A stretch of DNA of 64,000 nt from CG1-02-35-72 sp045046885 (GTDB lineage: Bacteria > Bacteroidota > Bacteroidia > Flavobacteriales > Flavobacteriaceae). The stretch is from the NCBI GenBank assembly GCA_045046885.1, contig JASFYX010000018.1, positions 36,167 to 100,166 on the forward strand. Direction: 5' to 3'. The notes under the pieces are model-generated. The model saw only the letters and a program-made list of their open reading frames with translations. It was not told the DNA's origin and ran no database searches. A program made the translations under genes and the position numbers. This document shows, one piece after another, positions 8,315 to 17,681 of this stretch. Within the stretch, counting starts at the first letter, position 1; the number at the start of each line of letters is the position of its first letter.

Positions 8315-10048
8315 ATGAATCAAGATTCTTTAAACGCTATATTGGATAAACTGCCAAATTATTTACACAGTTTTATCATCCCGCAACCTTACAATTCTTA
8401 TACAGCCAAAGACCAAGCCGTGTGGCGTTATGTGATGCATAAAAGCATTGCTTTTTTAAAGGACAAGGCACATCATTCTTACCTTGACGGATTAAAAAAA
8501 ACAGGTGTTTCTGTCGAAGAAATTCCGCATATGGCAGGTATGAACCGTATTTTAAAAGACATAGGCTGGGCAGCGGTATCGGTTGATGGGTTTATTCCTC
8601 CCAATGCCTTTATGGCTTTTCAAGCCTATAATATTTTAGTCATAGCAGCTGATATTAGAACTGCAGAACACATAGAATATACACCTGCACCCGATATTAT
8701 CCACGAAGCAGCCGGTCATGCACCCATAATTGCCAATCCCGAGTATGCTGAATATTTAAGACGTTTTGGCGAAATAGGGAGTAAAGCTATTTCTTCGGCA
8801 AAAGATTACGAATTATACGAAGCCATTAGGCATCTATCAATCATAAAAGAAGACCCTTATACAAAAAAAGAGGCAGTTGTTAAAGCTGAAAATAAAGTAG
8901 CTGAAATAGCTTCTGATATGGGCAGTCCAAGCGAAATGGCACAAATTCGCAATCTGCATTGGTGGACAGTTGAATATGGTTTAATAGGGACTTTAGAAAA
9001 TCCTAAAATTTACGGAGCGGGCTTATTGTCATCTATCGGCGAAAGCGAATGGTGTATGAGCGATGCTGTTAAAAAAGTACCTTATACAATAGAAGCGGCT
9101 CATAAGGCTTTTGATATTACAAAGCCACAACCACAGTTGTTTGTGACACCCGATTTTGCACATCTGAGTGTTGTTTTAGAGGAATTTGCCAATACTATGG
9201 CCTTGCGCCGTGGCGGATTAAAAGGTTTAAATAAGCTGATAGATTTTAAAAATTTAGGAACAATAACACTTAGTACAGGTATTCAGGTTTCAGGTATTTT
9301 TACACGTGTTATTGAAGAAGAAGCACGTCCAATTTATTTTCAAACTACAGGCTCTACAGCTTTAGCACATCAAAATAAAGAACTTATAAATCACGACAAA
9401 GAATACCACAAAGACGGCCTTGGATCACCAATAGGAAAGCTAAAAGGACGCAATTTAGCCATTGAAGACATGGCTCCAAAAGATTTAGAAGCTTATGGTA
9501 TTTACGAAGGTAAAAATACGGTTTTAGAGTTTGAAGGAGGTATAAAAGTTTCGGGAAAAATTATTACAGGACGTCGTAATTTACAAGGTAAAATAATATT
9601 GATATCCTTTAAAAATTGTAGTGTAATTTACAAAGATGAGTACCTTTTTAAACCCGAATGGGGTATTTATGATATGGTAGTTGGAGCTGTAATAACATCT
9701 GCATTTGCCGGTGTTGCCGACCCCGAATCTTTTGGTTTAGTAGGTGAGCCACCCAAAGAAAAAACACATAAAATCACCTATTCTAAAAAAGATTTAAACC
9801 TACATCAGCACTATCAAAAAATTAGAGACTTTAGAAATAATAATTTGGCTGATGTTACGCAATTAATGGCAATTTTTAAAGAAGCCAAAGTTAAATACGC
9901 AAACGAATGGCTGTTGTTTTTAGAAATTTACGAAATGCTTCTTAAACTTAAAGAAACCAAAAGTCAAGAAGTGTTAAACTTTTTGGATAAAATTAGCCGA
10001 CAAAAAAAATACAAAAAACTAATTGACGAAGGTTTGGCTTTATTGTAA
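8315..10048 (+). CDS. Aromatic amino acid (phenylalanine) hydroxylase, long form
   Basis: The N-terminal ~300 residues are a pterin-dependent aromatic amino acid hydroxylase. The iron ligands are visible as H130 and H135 in PDIIHEAAGHAP and E220 in WWTVEYGL. The expected reaction is phenylalanine to tyrosine using tetrahydrobiopterin and oxygen. At 577 residues it is about twice the length of the usual bacterial enzyme (260-300). Residues from about 310 on form an extra region with no motif I recognise, containing Gly/Val-rich segments followed by a helical Lys-rich tail. Long versions occur in other Bacteroidota. The ATG at 8315 follows the adhesin terminator, and the stop abuts the stop of pyk on the other strand (10048/10049), so transcription converges here. 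Confidence 0.93.
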   Translation: MNQDSLNAILDKLPNYLHSFIIPQPYNSYTAKDQAVWRYVMHKSIAFLKDKAHHSYLDGLKKTGVSVEEIPHMAGMNRILKDIGWAAVSVDGFIPPNAFMAFQAYNILVIAADIRTAEHIEYTPAPDIIHEAAGHAPIIANPEYAEYLRRFGEIGSKAISSAKDYELYEAIRHLSIIKEDPYTKKEAVVKAENKVAEIASDMGSPSEMAQIRNLHWWTVEYGLIGTLENPKIYGAGLLSSIGESEWCMSDAVKKVPYTIEAAHKAFDITKPQPQLFVTPDFAHLSVVLEEFANTMALRRGGLKGLNKLIDFKNLGTITLSTGIQVSGIFTRVIEEEARPIYFQTTGSTALAHQNKELINHDKEYHKDGLGSPIGKLKGRNLAIEDMAPKDLEAYGIYEGKNTVLEFEGGIKVSGKIITGRRNLQGKIILISFKNCSVIYKDEYLFKPEWGIYDMVVGAVITSAFAGVADPESFGLVGEPPKEKTHKITYSKKDLNLHQHYQKIRDFRNNNLADVTQLMAIFKEAKVKYANEWLLFLEIYEMLLKLKETKSQEVLNFLDKISRQKKYKKLIDEGLALL

Positions 10049-11479
10049 TTAATCTATTTGAGTTAGTCTTAAGGTATTCACCTTCCCTTTTTCTCTAATA
10101 GGCATAGACGTCAATGAAATAACAAAGTCGCCTACATTGGTATAGCCATTTTCTTTTCCTATTTTATTAATATCTACTATTGTGGCATCAGTACTACTCA
10201 TTTTATCATAATAAAAAGCTTTAACACCCCACAACAAATTTAGCATCGCCATGATGCGGCGATTAGAAGTAAAGGCTAAAATATGAGAATGAGGTCTCCT
10301 TGCCGAAATATGGAAAGCTGTATAACCGCTGTTTGTTAGAGTGTTTATGGCAGCCACCTCAATATTATCGGCCATAATAGTCGCTTGATGACAAATAGAT
10401 TTGGTTATAAAACGGTCGTTTATAGCTGTAAAAAAAGAAGTGTCCATTTTTATTAACGAAGAATTCTCTACTGTTTCTATTATATCACGCATTTTTTGAA
10501 TGACTTCAAGTGGAAATTTACCTACTGAAGTTTCGCCAGAAAGCATGACAGCATCAGCGCCATCCATAATAGAATTGGCCACATCATTTACTTCAGCTCT
10601 TGTCGGTACTTGACTTTCAATCATACTCTCCATCATTTGTGTTGCTATAATGACAGGGATTCTTGCTTTTTTGGCTTGAGCTACCAATCTCTTTTGAATA
10701 AGCGGTACTTCTTCCATAGGAATTTCTACACCCAAATCGCCCCGCGCCACCATTAAGCCATCGCAATGGCTTGTAATTTTTTGGATATTTAAAAGTGCTT
10801 CTGGTTTTTCTATTTTAGCGATAACCGGAATTTTATAATCAGAATTATCGGCAATAAGTTTATTGAGTAAATCTAAATCTTCTGGCGTCCTTACAAAAGA
10901 AAGTGCTATCCAATCTACTTCTAATTCAATAGCAAACAAGGCATCTTTAATATCTTTTTCCGTCAAGGCAGGTTGCGAAATTTTTGTATTAGGTAAGTTA
11001 ACACCCTTTTTTGAACTTAAAATGCCACCGCGTAAGACTTTGGTAATAACTTCATCTTTTTTATTGGTTTTAATAACTTCAAACATTAGTTTGCCATCAT
11101 CTACCAAAATATGTTCGCCTAGTTCAACATCTTTCGGAAATTGTTGATAGGTCATAAAGGCCTTTTCTTTTGTGCCTTCACACATATTTGTCGTAAAAGT
11201 AAAAGTATCTTCTTTTTTAAGTACCACATTATCTTGCATGACGCCAACGCGGAGTTTTGGCCCCTGTAAATCGGCTAAGATGGCTATATTAAAATGGAGC
11301 TCTTTATTGAGAGATCTAATAGTATTTACATTTTTTTTAACGACGTCATAATCGGCGTGAGAAAAATTTATTCTAAATACATTTACGCCAGCTAAAGCCA
11401 TGTTTTTTATAATTTCTCTATCGCTACAAGCAGGCCCTAAAGTGGCTACTATTTTTGTTTTTTTTCCTTTATTAATCAT
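10049..11479 (-). CDS. pyk: Pyruvate kinase
   Basis: This 476-residue protein has the usual length for the enzyme that converts phosphoenolpyruvate and ADP to pyruvate and ATP in glycolysis. Visible signatures are ATLGPAC near the N-terminus, NFSHADYD, the catalytic-lysine segment VIAKIEKPEAL, metal-binding ARGDLGVEIP and ADAVMLSGETSVGKFP. The C-terminal regulatory domain is present. It is the last gene of the acpP-fabF-rnc-IPExxxVDY-pyk run, starting 1 bp after the preceding stop, an order conserved in Bacteroidota. Confidence 0.98.
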   Translation of the reverse strand: MINKGKKTKIVATLGPACSDREIIKNMALAGVNVFRINFSHADYDVVKKNVNTIRSLNKELHFNIAILADLQGPKLRVGVMQDNVVLKKEDTFTFTTNMCEGTKEKAFMTYQQFPKDVELGEHILVDDGKLMFEVIKTNKKDEVITKVLRGGILSSKKGVNLPNTKISQPALTEKDIKDALFAIELEVDWIALSFVRTPEDLDLLNKLIADNSDYKIPVIAKIEKPEALLNIQKITSHCDGLMVARGDLGVEIPMEEVPLIQKRLVAQAKKARIPVIIATQMMESMIESQVPTRAEVNDVANSIMDGADAVMLSGETSVGKFPLEVIQKMRDIIETVENSSLIKMDTSFFTAINDRFITKSICHQATIMADNIEVAAINTLTNSGYTAFHISARRPHSHILAFTSNRRIMAMLNLLWGVKAFYYDKMSSTDATIVDINKIGKENGYTNVGDFVISLTSMPIREKGKVNTLRLTQID

Positions 11480-11480
11480 A

Positions 11481-11960
11481 TTAGAATATTAAATGGGCGT
11501 TTTGTTTTATGTTTTCTGGTGATGTTGCATAACTTGTAATAACTTGATCAATAGAATTGAGTTTATCAAGAATACAATTTATTTGTTGCAAAGATACATC
11601 TCCAGTTATTTTAAAAAAGTAATCTACTTTCTTTTTATCGTTAATGAGGTATGAAATTTTTGTTTCGCTTAACAAGGTGTTGTAAAACAGCGCGTTTTTT
11701 TTGGAGGTTTTAAAGGCAACATCCAAATGTTTGTTTGCAATGAGATTATAGGTTAAAAAAAAAGATTTATCGTAATATTCATAAAGAGAAAAAGTGCTCC
11801 CTGTTTCTTTAAAATCTAAATCTTCGTCTCTGCGTTTTAATGAGAGATTTAATTTTTCGTTTATAAAATAAGCCAATCTATAATCCTCTAAAGTTGTGTG
11901 TAAACAAATAAGTTTATAATCTACTTCTTCTTCAAAATCAAGTGTATGTAATTTAGCCAT
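11481..11960 (-). CDS. IPExxxVDY family protein
   Basis: This 159-residue protein has the family's N-terminal motif in altered form (LDFEEEVDYKLI, residues 7-18) and lies in the family's usual position between rnc and pyk. There is no signal peptide or membrane segment, so it is probably cytoplasmic. The function is unknown. The 3-bp gap to rnc and 1-bp gap to pyk show it belongs to the operon. Confidence 0.85.
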   Translation of the reverse strand: MAKLHTLDFEEEVDYKLICLHTTLEDYRLAYFINEKLNLSLKRRDEDLDFKETGSTFSLYEYYDKSFFLTYNLIANKHLDVAFKTSKKNALFYNTLLSETKISYLINDKKKVDYFFKITGDVSLQQINCILDKLNSIDQVITSYATSPENIKQNAHLIF

Positions 11961-11963
11961 AAT

Positions 11964-12695
11964 TTATCTGATTTGATTTTTTAAAGCATAGTAGCCACGT
12001 TGCGCAGCCTTTTCTTCGGCTTTCTTTTTTGAGGTGTCACGTCCTTTAGAAATCTGTTTGTCCTCAATATATAATTTTACACTAAAATGTCTTTTAGTGT
12101 CATTCCCAGAATCTTCATAAATTTCAAATTTATAGGCTTTCTTTTCTTTTTGACACCATTCAATAAGCAGACTTTTATAACTAGAAATTTTTGTTTCTAA
12201 GTCGGTTATTTCAATATGATTTTTAATCAAATTAACATGAATAAATTTTTCACAAAATTTAAAACCTTTATCTATATAAATAGCCCCTACCAAAGCTTCG
12301 AAAACATTGCCATGAATGTTATCTCCAAACCTATTTTCTCGAACCATGCTTTTTATAAGATGGATTAAATTTAAGTCTTTACCAATTTTATTTAAATTAT
12401 TCCGACTCACAATTTTAGAGCGCATTTGTGTAAGGTAACCTTCATCGCCAAATGGCGCAATTTTAAACAAGTAGTCAGAGATAATAGTACTTAGTACAGT
12501 ATCCCCTAAAAACTCTAATCTTTCGTAATTTAAAGGCCTCCCATCTTTTGTAAATTCTTTAACAGAACTATGGGTAAATGCTTTTTTGTAAATGTCAATA
12601 TTTTTTGGCTTAAAGCCTAAAATTTTTGTCAAATCATAGTAAAAGATATCAGACTCTTGGGAAGTTGACTTACTTTTTTTACGAAAAAAATTCAT
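11964..12695 (-). CDS. rnc: Ribonuclease III
   Basis: This 243-residue protein cuts double-stranded RNA, including rRNA precursors. The family signature YERLEFLGDTVL is at residues 57-68, and a second metal-binding segment EALVGAIYIDKGF lies about 50-65 residues later. A double-stranded-RNA-binding domain fills residues 168-240, including the Lys-rich KGRDTSKKKAEEKAA helix. It lies in the acpP-fabF-rnc operon, 15 bp after fabF. Confidence 0.97.
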   Translation of the reverse strand: MNFFRKKSKSTSQESDIFYYDLTKILGFKPKNIDIYKKAFTHSSVKEFTKDGRPLNYERLEFLGDTVLSTIISDYLFKIAPFGDEGYLTQMRSKIVSRNNLNKIGKDLNLIHLIKSMVRENRFGDNIHGNVFEALVGAIYIDKGFKFCEKFIHVNLIKNHIEITDLETKISSYKSLLIEWCQKEKKAYKFEIYEDSGNDTKRHFSVKLYIEDKQISKGRDTSKKKAEEKAAQRGYYALKNQIR

Positions 12696-12710
12696 TAATT
12701 AGAGATGAAG

Positions 12711-13961
12711 TTATTCAAACTTCTTAAACAACACACAAGCATTATGGCCTCCAAAACCAAAGGTATTACTTAAGGCTACTTTTACATCGCGTTTCTGGGC
12801 TTTGTTAAAGGTAAAATTAAGGCCATTGTCAATATTATCATCATCAGTAAAATGATTGATAGTAGGCGGAATAATACCGTGTTTTATAGCAAGTATTGAA
12901 GCAATAGATTCTATAGCACCAGCCGCTCCCAATAAGTGGCCTGTCATAGATTTAGTTGAATTGATATTGATACTGTAAGCGTGTTCTCCAAAAACGGCTT
13001 TAATAGCTTTAGATTCGGCTATGTCACCCAAGGGTGTAGAAGTGCCGTGCATATTTATAGCATCAACATCTTCTGGTTTTAAATCGGCATTCTCAAGGCA
13101 ATTTTTCATAACATTAATAGCACCCAAACCTTCAGGATGTGGAGCCGTTATGTGATGCGCATCTGCAGATAAACCACCACCGATAATTTCGGCATAAATG
13201 GTAGCACCACGTTTTATAGCGTGTTCGTACTCTTCTAAGATAAGTGCTCCAGCGCCTTCGCCTAAAACAAAACCATCACGGTCTTTATCAAAAGGTCTTG
13301 AAGCCGATTTAGGATCATCATTTCTAGTTGATAAGGCAAACATGGCGTTAAAACCACCTACGCCAGCAATTGTTACTGCGGCTTCTGAGCCACCTGTAAC
13401 AAAAACATCGGCATGACCTAAACGGATATAATTTAAGGCATCTATCATAGCGTTAGCCGATGATGCACAAGCCGCTACAGTTGTAAAGTTAGGGCCTCTA
13501 AATCCGTATTTAATAGAAATATAGCCAGGCGCAATGTCGGCTATCATTTTTGGGATGAAAAAAGGGTTGAATCGTGGAGAACCATCTCCTGCAGAAAAGT
13601 TGAGAATTTCTTGCTGAAAAGTTTCTAATCCACCAATGCCAGCGCCCCAAATAACGCCCACACGATCTTTGTTTAGACTGTCTAAATCAAACCCAGCATC
13701 AGTAATAGCTTCGTCGGCTGCTACCATAGCATATTGGGTAAATTTATCCATTTTACGCGCGTCTTTTCTGTTGATATAATCTGTTACCTCAAAGTTTTTC
13801 AATTCGCAAGCAAATTGTGTTTTAAACTTAGACGCATCAAAATGAGTTATGGGACCGGCTCCGCTAACACCGTTAACTAAGCCGTTCCAATACTCTTGTA
13901 GATTATTACCAATTGGCGTCAAAGCACCAAGTCCAGTTACAACTACGCGTTTTAATTTCAT
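12711..13961 (-). CDS. fabF: 3-oxoacyl-[acyl-carrier-protein] synthase II
   Basis: This 416-residue condensing enzyme elongates fatty acids by adding malonyl-ACP units. The catalytic Cys is C165 in TVAACASSAN. The two active-site His lie in MHGTSTPLGD and KSMTGHLLGAAGA, and the C-terminal NTFGFGGHNA is present. It follows acpP, its carrier protein, by 10 bp. Confidence 0.98.
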   Translation of the reverse strand: MKLKRVVVTGLGALTPIGNNLQEYWNGLVNGVSGAGPITHFDASKFKTQFACELKNFEVTDYINRKDARKMDKFTQYAMVAADEAITDAGFDLDSLNKDRVGVIWGAGIGGLETFQQEILNFSAGDGSPRFNPFFIPKMIADIAPGYISIKYGFRGPNFTTVAACASSANAMIDALNYIRLGHADVFVTGGSEAAVTIAGVGGFNAMFALSTRNDDPKSASRPFDKDRDGFVLGEGAGALILEEYEHAIKRGATIYAEIIGGGLSADAHHITAPHPEGLGAINVMKNCLENADLKPEDVDAINMHGTSTPLGDIAESKAIKAVFGEHAYSININSTKSMTGHLLGAAGAIESIASILAIKHGIIPPTINHFTDDDNIDNGLNFTFNKAQKRDVKVALSNTFGFGGHNACVLFKKFE

Positions 13962-13971
13962 AAAGAGCTTC

Positions 13972-14205
13972 TTATTTGGCCGCGTCGATATAAGAAATAG
14001 CTTGACCTACTGTGCTGATGTTTTCAGCTTGGTCATCTGGTATTTGAATATCAAACTCTTTTTCAAATTCCATAATTAACTCAACAGTATCAAGTGAATC
14101 AGCTCCCAAATCGTTTGTAAAGCTTGCTTCTGTAGTTACTTCATTTTCGTCAACACCTAGTTTGTCAACGATTATTGCTTTTACTCTTGATGCAATGTCA
14201 GACAT
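13972..14205 (-). CDS. acpP: Acyl carrier protein
   Basis: This 77-residue acidic helical protein carries acyl chains in fatty acid synthesis. The phosphopantetheine attachment site is S37 in LGADSLDTVEL. It is the first gene of the operon. A -7-like box TATTTTTG lies on the minus strand at 14243-14236, about 30 bp upstream of the start, without a clear -33 TTG. Confidence 0.98.
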   Translation of the reverse strand: MSDIASRVKAIIVDKLGVDENEVTTEASFTNDLGADSLDTVELIMEFEKEFDIQIPDDQAENISTVGQAISYIDAAK

Positions 14206-14371
14206 AATTTTTTAGTTTTAATTATAATTATCCTGCAAAAATAAAAAACTTTAATATATAACAGGCCTTTTATTGAAAATATACTGTTTTAAGTTTTAAA
14301 ATTAAGTCAAAATAATCTTTGACTATGTTAATTATAATGCTTTTTTTTGTGGTAAATTAAACCTAAACAAG

Positions 14372-14938
14372 TTGAAACACTTAGTTATTTTTGCTTCTGG
14401 ATCGGGTTCTAATGCCGAAAACATTTTTAATTATTTTAAAGAAAATAAAGAAGTTACTATTGACTTAATTGCTACAAATAATGCGCAAGCAGGTGTTATT
14501 GAGCGTGCTAAAAGACTGAATGTTGCTTATAAAGTATTTGATAAAAGGGATTTAAACAACGGTAATTGGCAAAACTGGCCTCGTTTACTACAAGTAAATT
14601 TAATTGTATTAGCAGGTTTTTTATTAAAAATACCAGCTGATTTTATTGCCAAATTCCCAAATAAAATCATCAATATTCATCCGGCTTTATTACCTAAATA
14701 TGGCGGAAAAGGGATGTACGGTGATAGGGTGCATCAAGCAGTTGTAGAAAATAAAGAAAAAGAATCGGGTATAAGCATCCATTATGTCAATGAAAACTAT
14801 GACGAAGGGGCACTTATCTTTCAGAAATTGGTCGCGCTTGACGCGGATGAAACAGCAGAATCACTAGCCCAAAAAATTCATAAACTAGAGTACAAACACT
14901 TTCCAGAAGTAATCGCTAAAATTTTAAAAGATGCCTAA
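14372..14938 (+). CDS. purN: Phosphoribosylglycinamide formyltransferase
   Basis: This 188-residue protein transfers a formyl group from 10-formyl-tetrahydrofolate to GAR in purine synthesis. The start is FASGSGSNAENI, and catalytic residues N101, H103 (NIHPALLP) and D144 (YDEGALI) are present. The start codon is TTG at 14372; no ATG in frame would keep the N-terminal beta strand. It is divergent from acpP and overlaps rnhA by 8 bp. Confidence 0.96.
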   Translation: MKHLVIFASGSGSNAENIFNYFKENKEVTIDLIATNNAQAGVIERAKRLNVAYKVFDKRDLNNGNWQNWPRLLQVNLIVLAGFLLKIPADFIAKFPNKIINIHPALLPKYGGKGMYGDRVHQAVVENKEKESGISIHYVNENYDEGALIFQKLVALDADETAESLAQKIHKLEYKHFPEVIAKILKDA

Positions 14939-15413
14939 AGATAATGTACATATTTATACAGATGGCGCTTGTAGTGGTAATCCTGGTAAGGGAGGATATG
15001 GTATTGTAATGGAATGGGTAGGAAAACCTTATAAAAAAGAATTTTCTGAAGGCTATAGGTATACCACAAATAATCGAATGGAGCTTTTAGCGGTGATTGT
15101 AGCCTTACAAAATTTAAAAACGGATAACTTAGATATTTCTATTTTTTCTGATTCAAAATATGTGGTAGATGCCGTTGAAAAAAAGTGGGTTTTTGGTTGG
15201 GAGAAAAAATATTTTGTCGATAAAAAGAACAGCGATTTATGGATTCGCTTTTTAAAATTATACCGTAAGCACAAGCCTAAGCTGGTTTGGGTAAAAGGTC
15301 ATAATAACCATCCTCAAAACGAACGATGTGATAAATTGGCAGTAGCAGCTTCACAAAAAAAAGAACTCCAAATTGATATACAGTTTGAAGGGAAAAATCC
15401 GAAGTTACTTTAA
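14931..15413 (+). CDS. rnhA: Ribonuclease HI
   Basis: This 160-residue enzyme removes RNA from RNA-DNA hybrids. The catalytic set is D11 (YTDGACSGNPG), E51 (NNRMELLA), D74 (FSDSKYVVD) and D134 (NERCDKLA), with H124 in VKGHNNH. It is translationally coupled to purN through an 8-bp overlap. Confidence 0.97.
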   Translation: MPKDNVHIYTDGACSGNPGKGGYGIVMEWVGKPYKKEFSEGYRYTTNNRMELLAVIVALQNLKTDNLDISIFSDSKYVVDAVEKKWVFGWEKKYFVDKKNSDLWIRFLKLYRKHKPKLVWVKGHNNHPQNERCDKLAVAASQKKELQIDIQFEGKNPKLL

Positions 15414-15433
15414 ACGTATATAATTATTTATGA

Positions 15434-15460
15434 TGTCATTCTGAGTGAAACGAAGAATCT
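15434..15460 (+). repeat. Short palindromic interspersed repeat (TGTCA...TGAG family), copy 1
   Basis: The sequence begins TGTCATTCTGAG and ends GAAGAATCT, so ATTCT can pair with AGAAT. Related copies at 26725-26749 (minus) and 52882-52909 have different but self-complementary arms. This one lies in the 220-bp gap between rnhA and the quinone oxidoreductase gene. Confidence 0.55.
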
Positions 15461-15633
15461 ATATATAAATAAGTTTTTAAAAAATATTTTCTGAGATTTT
15501 TTACCACGCCTGCTTTCAAGAAGACAGTTTTAAAAATAAGCTTAAAAGGAATGTCCCCTTTAGGGGTGTAAAAACAAAAAAATATTCTCCTATCTTTTCC
15601 CTACTTTTGGTCAATCTAAAAAAACAAAACATA

Positions 15634-16611
15634 ATGAAAGCCATACGCATCCATAAAACAGGCGGTCAAGACGTCCTTAAATTTGAAACACTAGAAACAC
15701 CCGCCTGCCAATCCGACGAAGTTGTCGTTGCTATTAAAAGTGCTTCTGTAAATTACTCCGATGTCCTTATCCGCAAAGGCGATTATCCTTATATGCCTAA
15801 ATTCCCCGCAATTTTGGGTAACGAAGCGGCTGGCGTTATAACCAAAGTTGGAGAAAATATATCTCATCTAAAAGTCAGACAACGCGTTATTGTTTTTGGC
15901 GGACCGGCTTATACTACCGAGGCGGTTGTTAAAGCTACATCTATAATTCCCATTCCTGATGCAGTTGATTTTGACGAGGCCGCTGCCCTTCCCATCATAT
16001 ATTTAACCGCTTATCATATGTTACACACGGTGCGTCGTGTAAAAGCAGGCGAAACTGTTTTGGTTCATGCCGCTGCCGGAGGCGTAGGCACAGCCTTGAT
16101 TCAGTTGGCTAAAATTGCTGATATCACCCTTATCGGATTGACCAGTAAAGATGCAAAAGCGGCTGTTATTAAAGAAATGGGATATCGGCATGTGATAAAT
16201 TACAAAACAGAGGACGTGGTTGCCCGTGTAAACGAAATCACAAATGATCGTGGTGTCGATTTGATAATCGACTGCATTGGTGGCCCGCGATTTGACGATA
16301 ATTTTAAAATGTTGGCCACTTTGGGACACATTGTTTGGTACGGTATTGTAGCCGGACAGCCTACAACCGATTTTAAAATAGCTTTGGGAAGTCGTCCTCA
16401 TAAATGTCATTCGGTTTCTATGTTTCATCTCTACGGTATTTTAAACAATCCCGCCCTGATGATGTCTTCGTTTAAAACACTTATCGGTTATTTGTTAAAC
16501 GGACAAATAAAACCTGTTATTCACGCCAGATTACCTTTGGCTGATGCCGGAAAAGCCCATGCTATTTTAGAAAATCATGAAAATATTGGGAAAGTTATTT
16601 TAAAACCGTAA
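15634..16611 (+). CDS. NADPH:quinone oxidoreductase-like zinc-free alcohol dehydrogenase
   Basis: This 325-residue protein, counted from ATG 15634 (MKAIRIHK), belongs to the medium-chain dehydrogenase/reductase superfamily, quinone oxidoreductase type. It has a GroES-like N-terminal half and a Rossmann half with HAAAGGVGTALIQLA. No Cys/His zinc-binding pattern is visible. It probably reduces quinones or enones with NADPH; the substrate is unknown. A TTG at 15607 would give a longer form, but it sits inside a -7 box (TACTTTTG, 15602-15609), so the ATG is preferred. Confidence 0.9.
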   Translation: MKAIRIHKTGGQDVLKFETLETPACQSDEVVVAIKSASVNYSDVLIRKGDYPYMPKFPAILGNEAAGVITKVGENISHLKVRQRVIVFGGPAYTTEAVVKATSIIPIPDAVDFDEAAALPIIYLTAYHMLHTVRRVKAGETVLVHAAAGGVGTALIQLAKIADITLIGLTSKDAKAAVIKEMGYRHVINYKTEDVVARVNEITNDRGVDLIIDCIGGPRFDDNFKMLATLGHIVWYGIVAGQPTTDFKIALGSRPHKCHSVSMFHLYGILNNPALMMSSFKTLIGYLLNGQIKPVIHARLPLADAGKAHAILENHENIGKVILKP

Positions 16612-16621
16612 TTGTTAGAAT

Positions 16622-16663
16622 AAAGACCTTAGACCGCTACGCTTTTAGAATCTAGACTTGATT
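16622..16663 (+). repeat. Interspersed repeat (TAGACCGC..CGCTTTTAGA), copy 1
   Basis: AAAGACCTTAGACCGC followed by TACGCTTTTAGA and AGACTT recurs with few changes at 57946-57985. Both copies lie in short intergenic gaps. Confidence 0.6.
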
Positions 16664-16738
16664 GGGGGTAGTCAATAAGAATAATAAATAAGTGAAGATA
16701 ATTTATCTCAACATTAAAAAATATATTAAAAACTTCAA

Positions 16739-17626
16739 ATGAAAACATTAAAAGATATAAATAACATCCTTATTTTAGGAAGTGGTACATTGGGCTTGCG
16801 TATTGGATTGGCCTGTGCCCTAAACAATTATAAAGTCACCATTTACGACATTGATACAAAGGCTTTTGCATCGGCAAAAAAAACACAGGCCGACCTGCTT
16901 AAAATATTGGTCAAAGCCCAAACTTATACGCAAAACCAAGCTGATACCGCCATTAAAAATATTCGTTTTACAACGGATGCTCAAGAGGCCTCAAAAGATA
17001 TTGATTTGGTAAGCGAGTCTGTAACAGAAAACATCGACATCAAGAAAAAGGTATGGCAGCAATTCGGAAAATTGTGCCCGCCCAAAACAATTTTTACCAC
17101 CAATACTTCGTCTTTGTTACCTTCGCTTTATGCTGAGGACACGGGACGTCCCTCTCTGTTTTGTGCCTTTCATTTTCACGATGTGTTTTACGCCAATGTG
17201 GTAGATATTATGCCTAATCCGCAAACGGAATCTTGGTTGATACCTTTACTGCAAGAGTTTGGTAAAAGTATTCAGCAAACGCCTGTTGTGGTTAAAAAAG
17301 AATCGCCTGCTTATATTTTTAATGCGATGCTTATCGCCCTAATTAGTGCAGCCGGTGCATTGGTAACTTATGATGTAGGCAGTATTGAAGATGTTGACCG
17401 CTCTTGGATGGGTAATTTTAAAATGTCACGCGGACCTTTTGGTATCATTGACGAAATAGGTTTAGATACCGCTTGGCATGTAACCGCACCTAAAAAAGAC
17501 GCGCGAAGCCTGCGCTTTGCTGCCTTATTAAAAACTTATATAGATCAAGGTAAATTAGGACGCAAAACAGGGGAAGGTTTTTATAAATATCCCAATCCAA
17601 AATTTTTGGAGGGTGATTTTATATAA
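16739..17626 (+). CDS. 3-hydroxyacyl-CoA dehydrogenase family protein
   Basis: This 295-residue protein has an N-terminal NAD-binding Rossmann fold with ILGSGTLGLRIGLACA, a central FTTNTSSLLPS and FHFHDVFYAN (likely catalytic His region), and a C-terminal helical domain with GPFGIIDEIGLD and GRKTGEGFYKYP. It resembles short 3-hydroxybutyryl-CoA dehydrogenases and probably oxidises 3-hydroxyacyl-CoA with NAD. It follows the oxidoreductase gene by 127 bp, so a shared role is possible but not shown. Confidence 0.88.
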   Translation: MKTLKDINNILILGSGTLGLRIGLACALNNYKVTIYDIDTKAFASAKKTQADLLKILVKAQTYTQNQADTAIKNIRFTTDAQEASKDIDLVSESVTENIDIKKKVWQQFGKLCPPKTIFTTNTSSLLPSLYAEDTGRPSLFCAFHFHDVFYANVVDIMPNPQTESWLIPLLQEFGKSIQQTPVVVKKESPAYIFNAMLIALISAAGALVTYDVGSIEDVDRSWMGNFKMSRGPFGIIDEIGLDTAWHVTAPKKDARSLRFAALLKTYIDQGKLGRKTGEGFYKYPNPKFLEGDFI

Positions 17627-17681
17627 TTTTTTCGATTACATCCGTAAAATTAATACTTTTTTTTTCGGTTTGAATCTAAAT

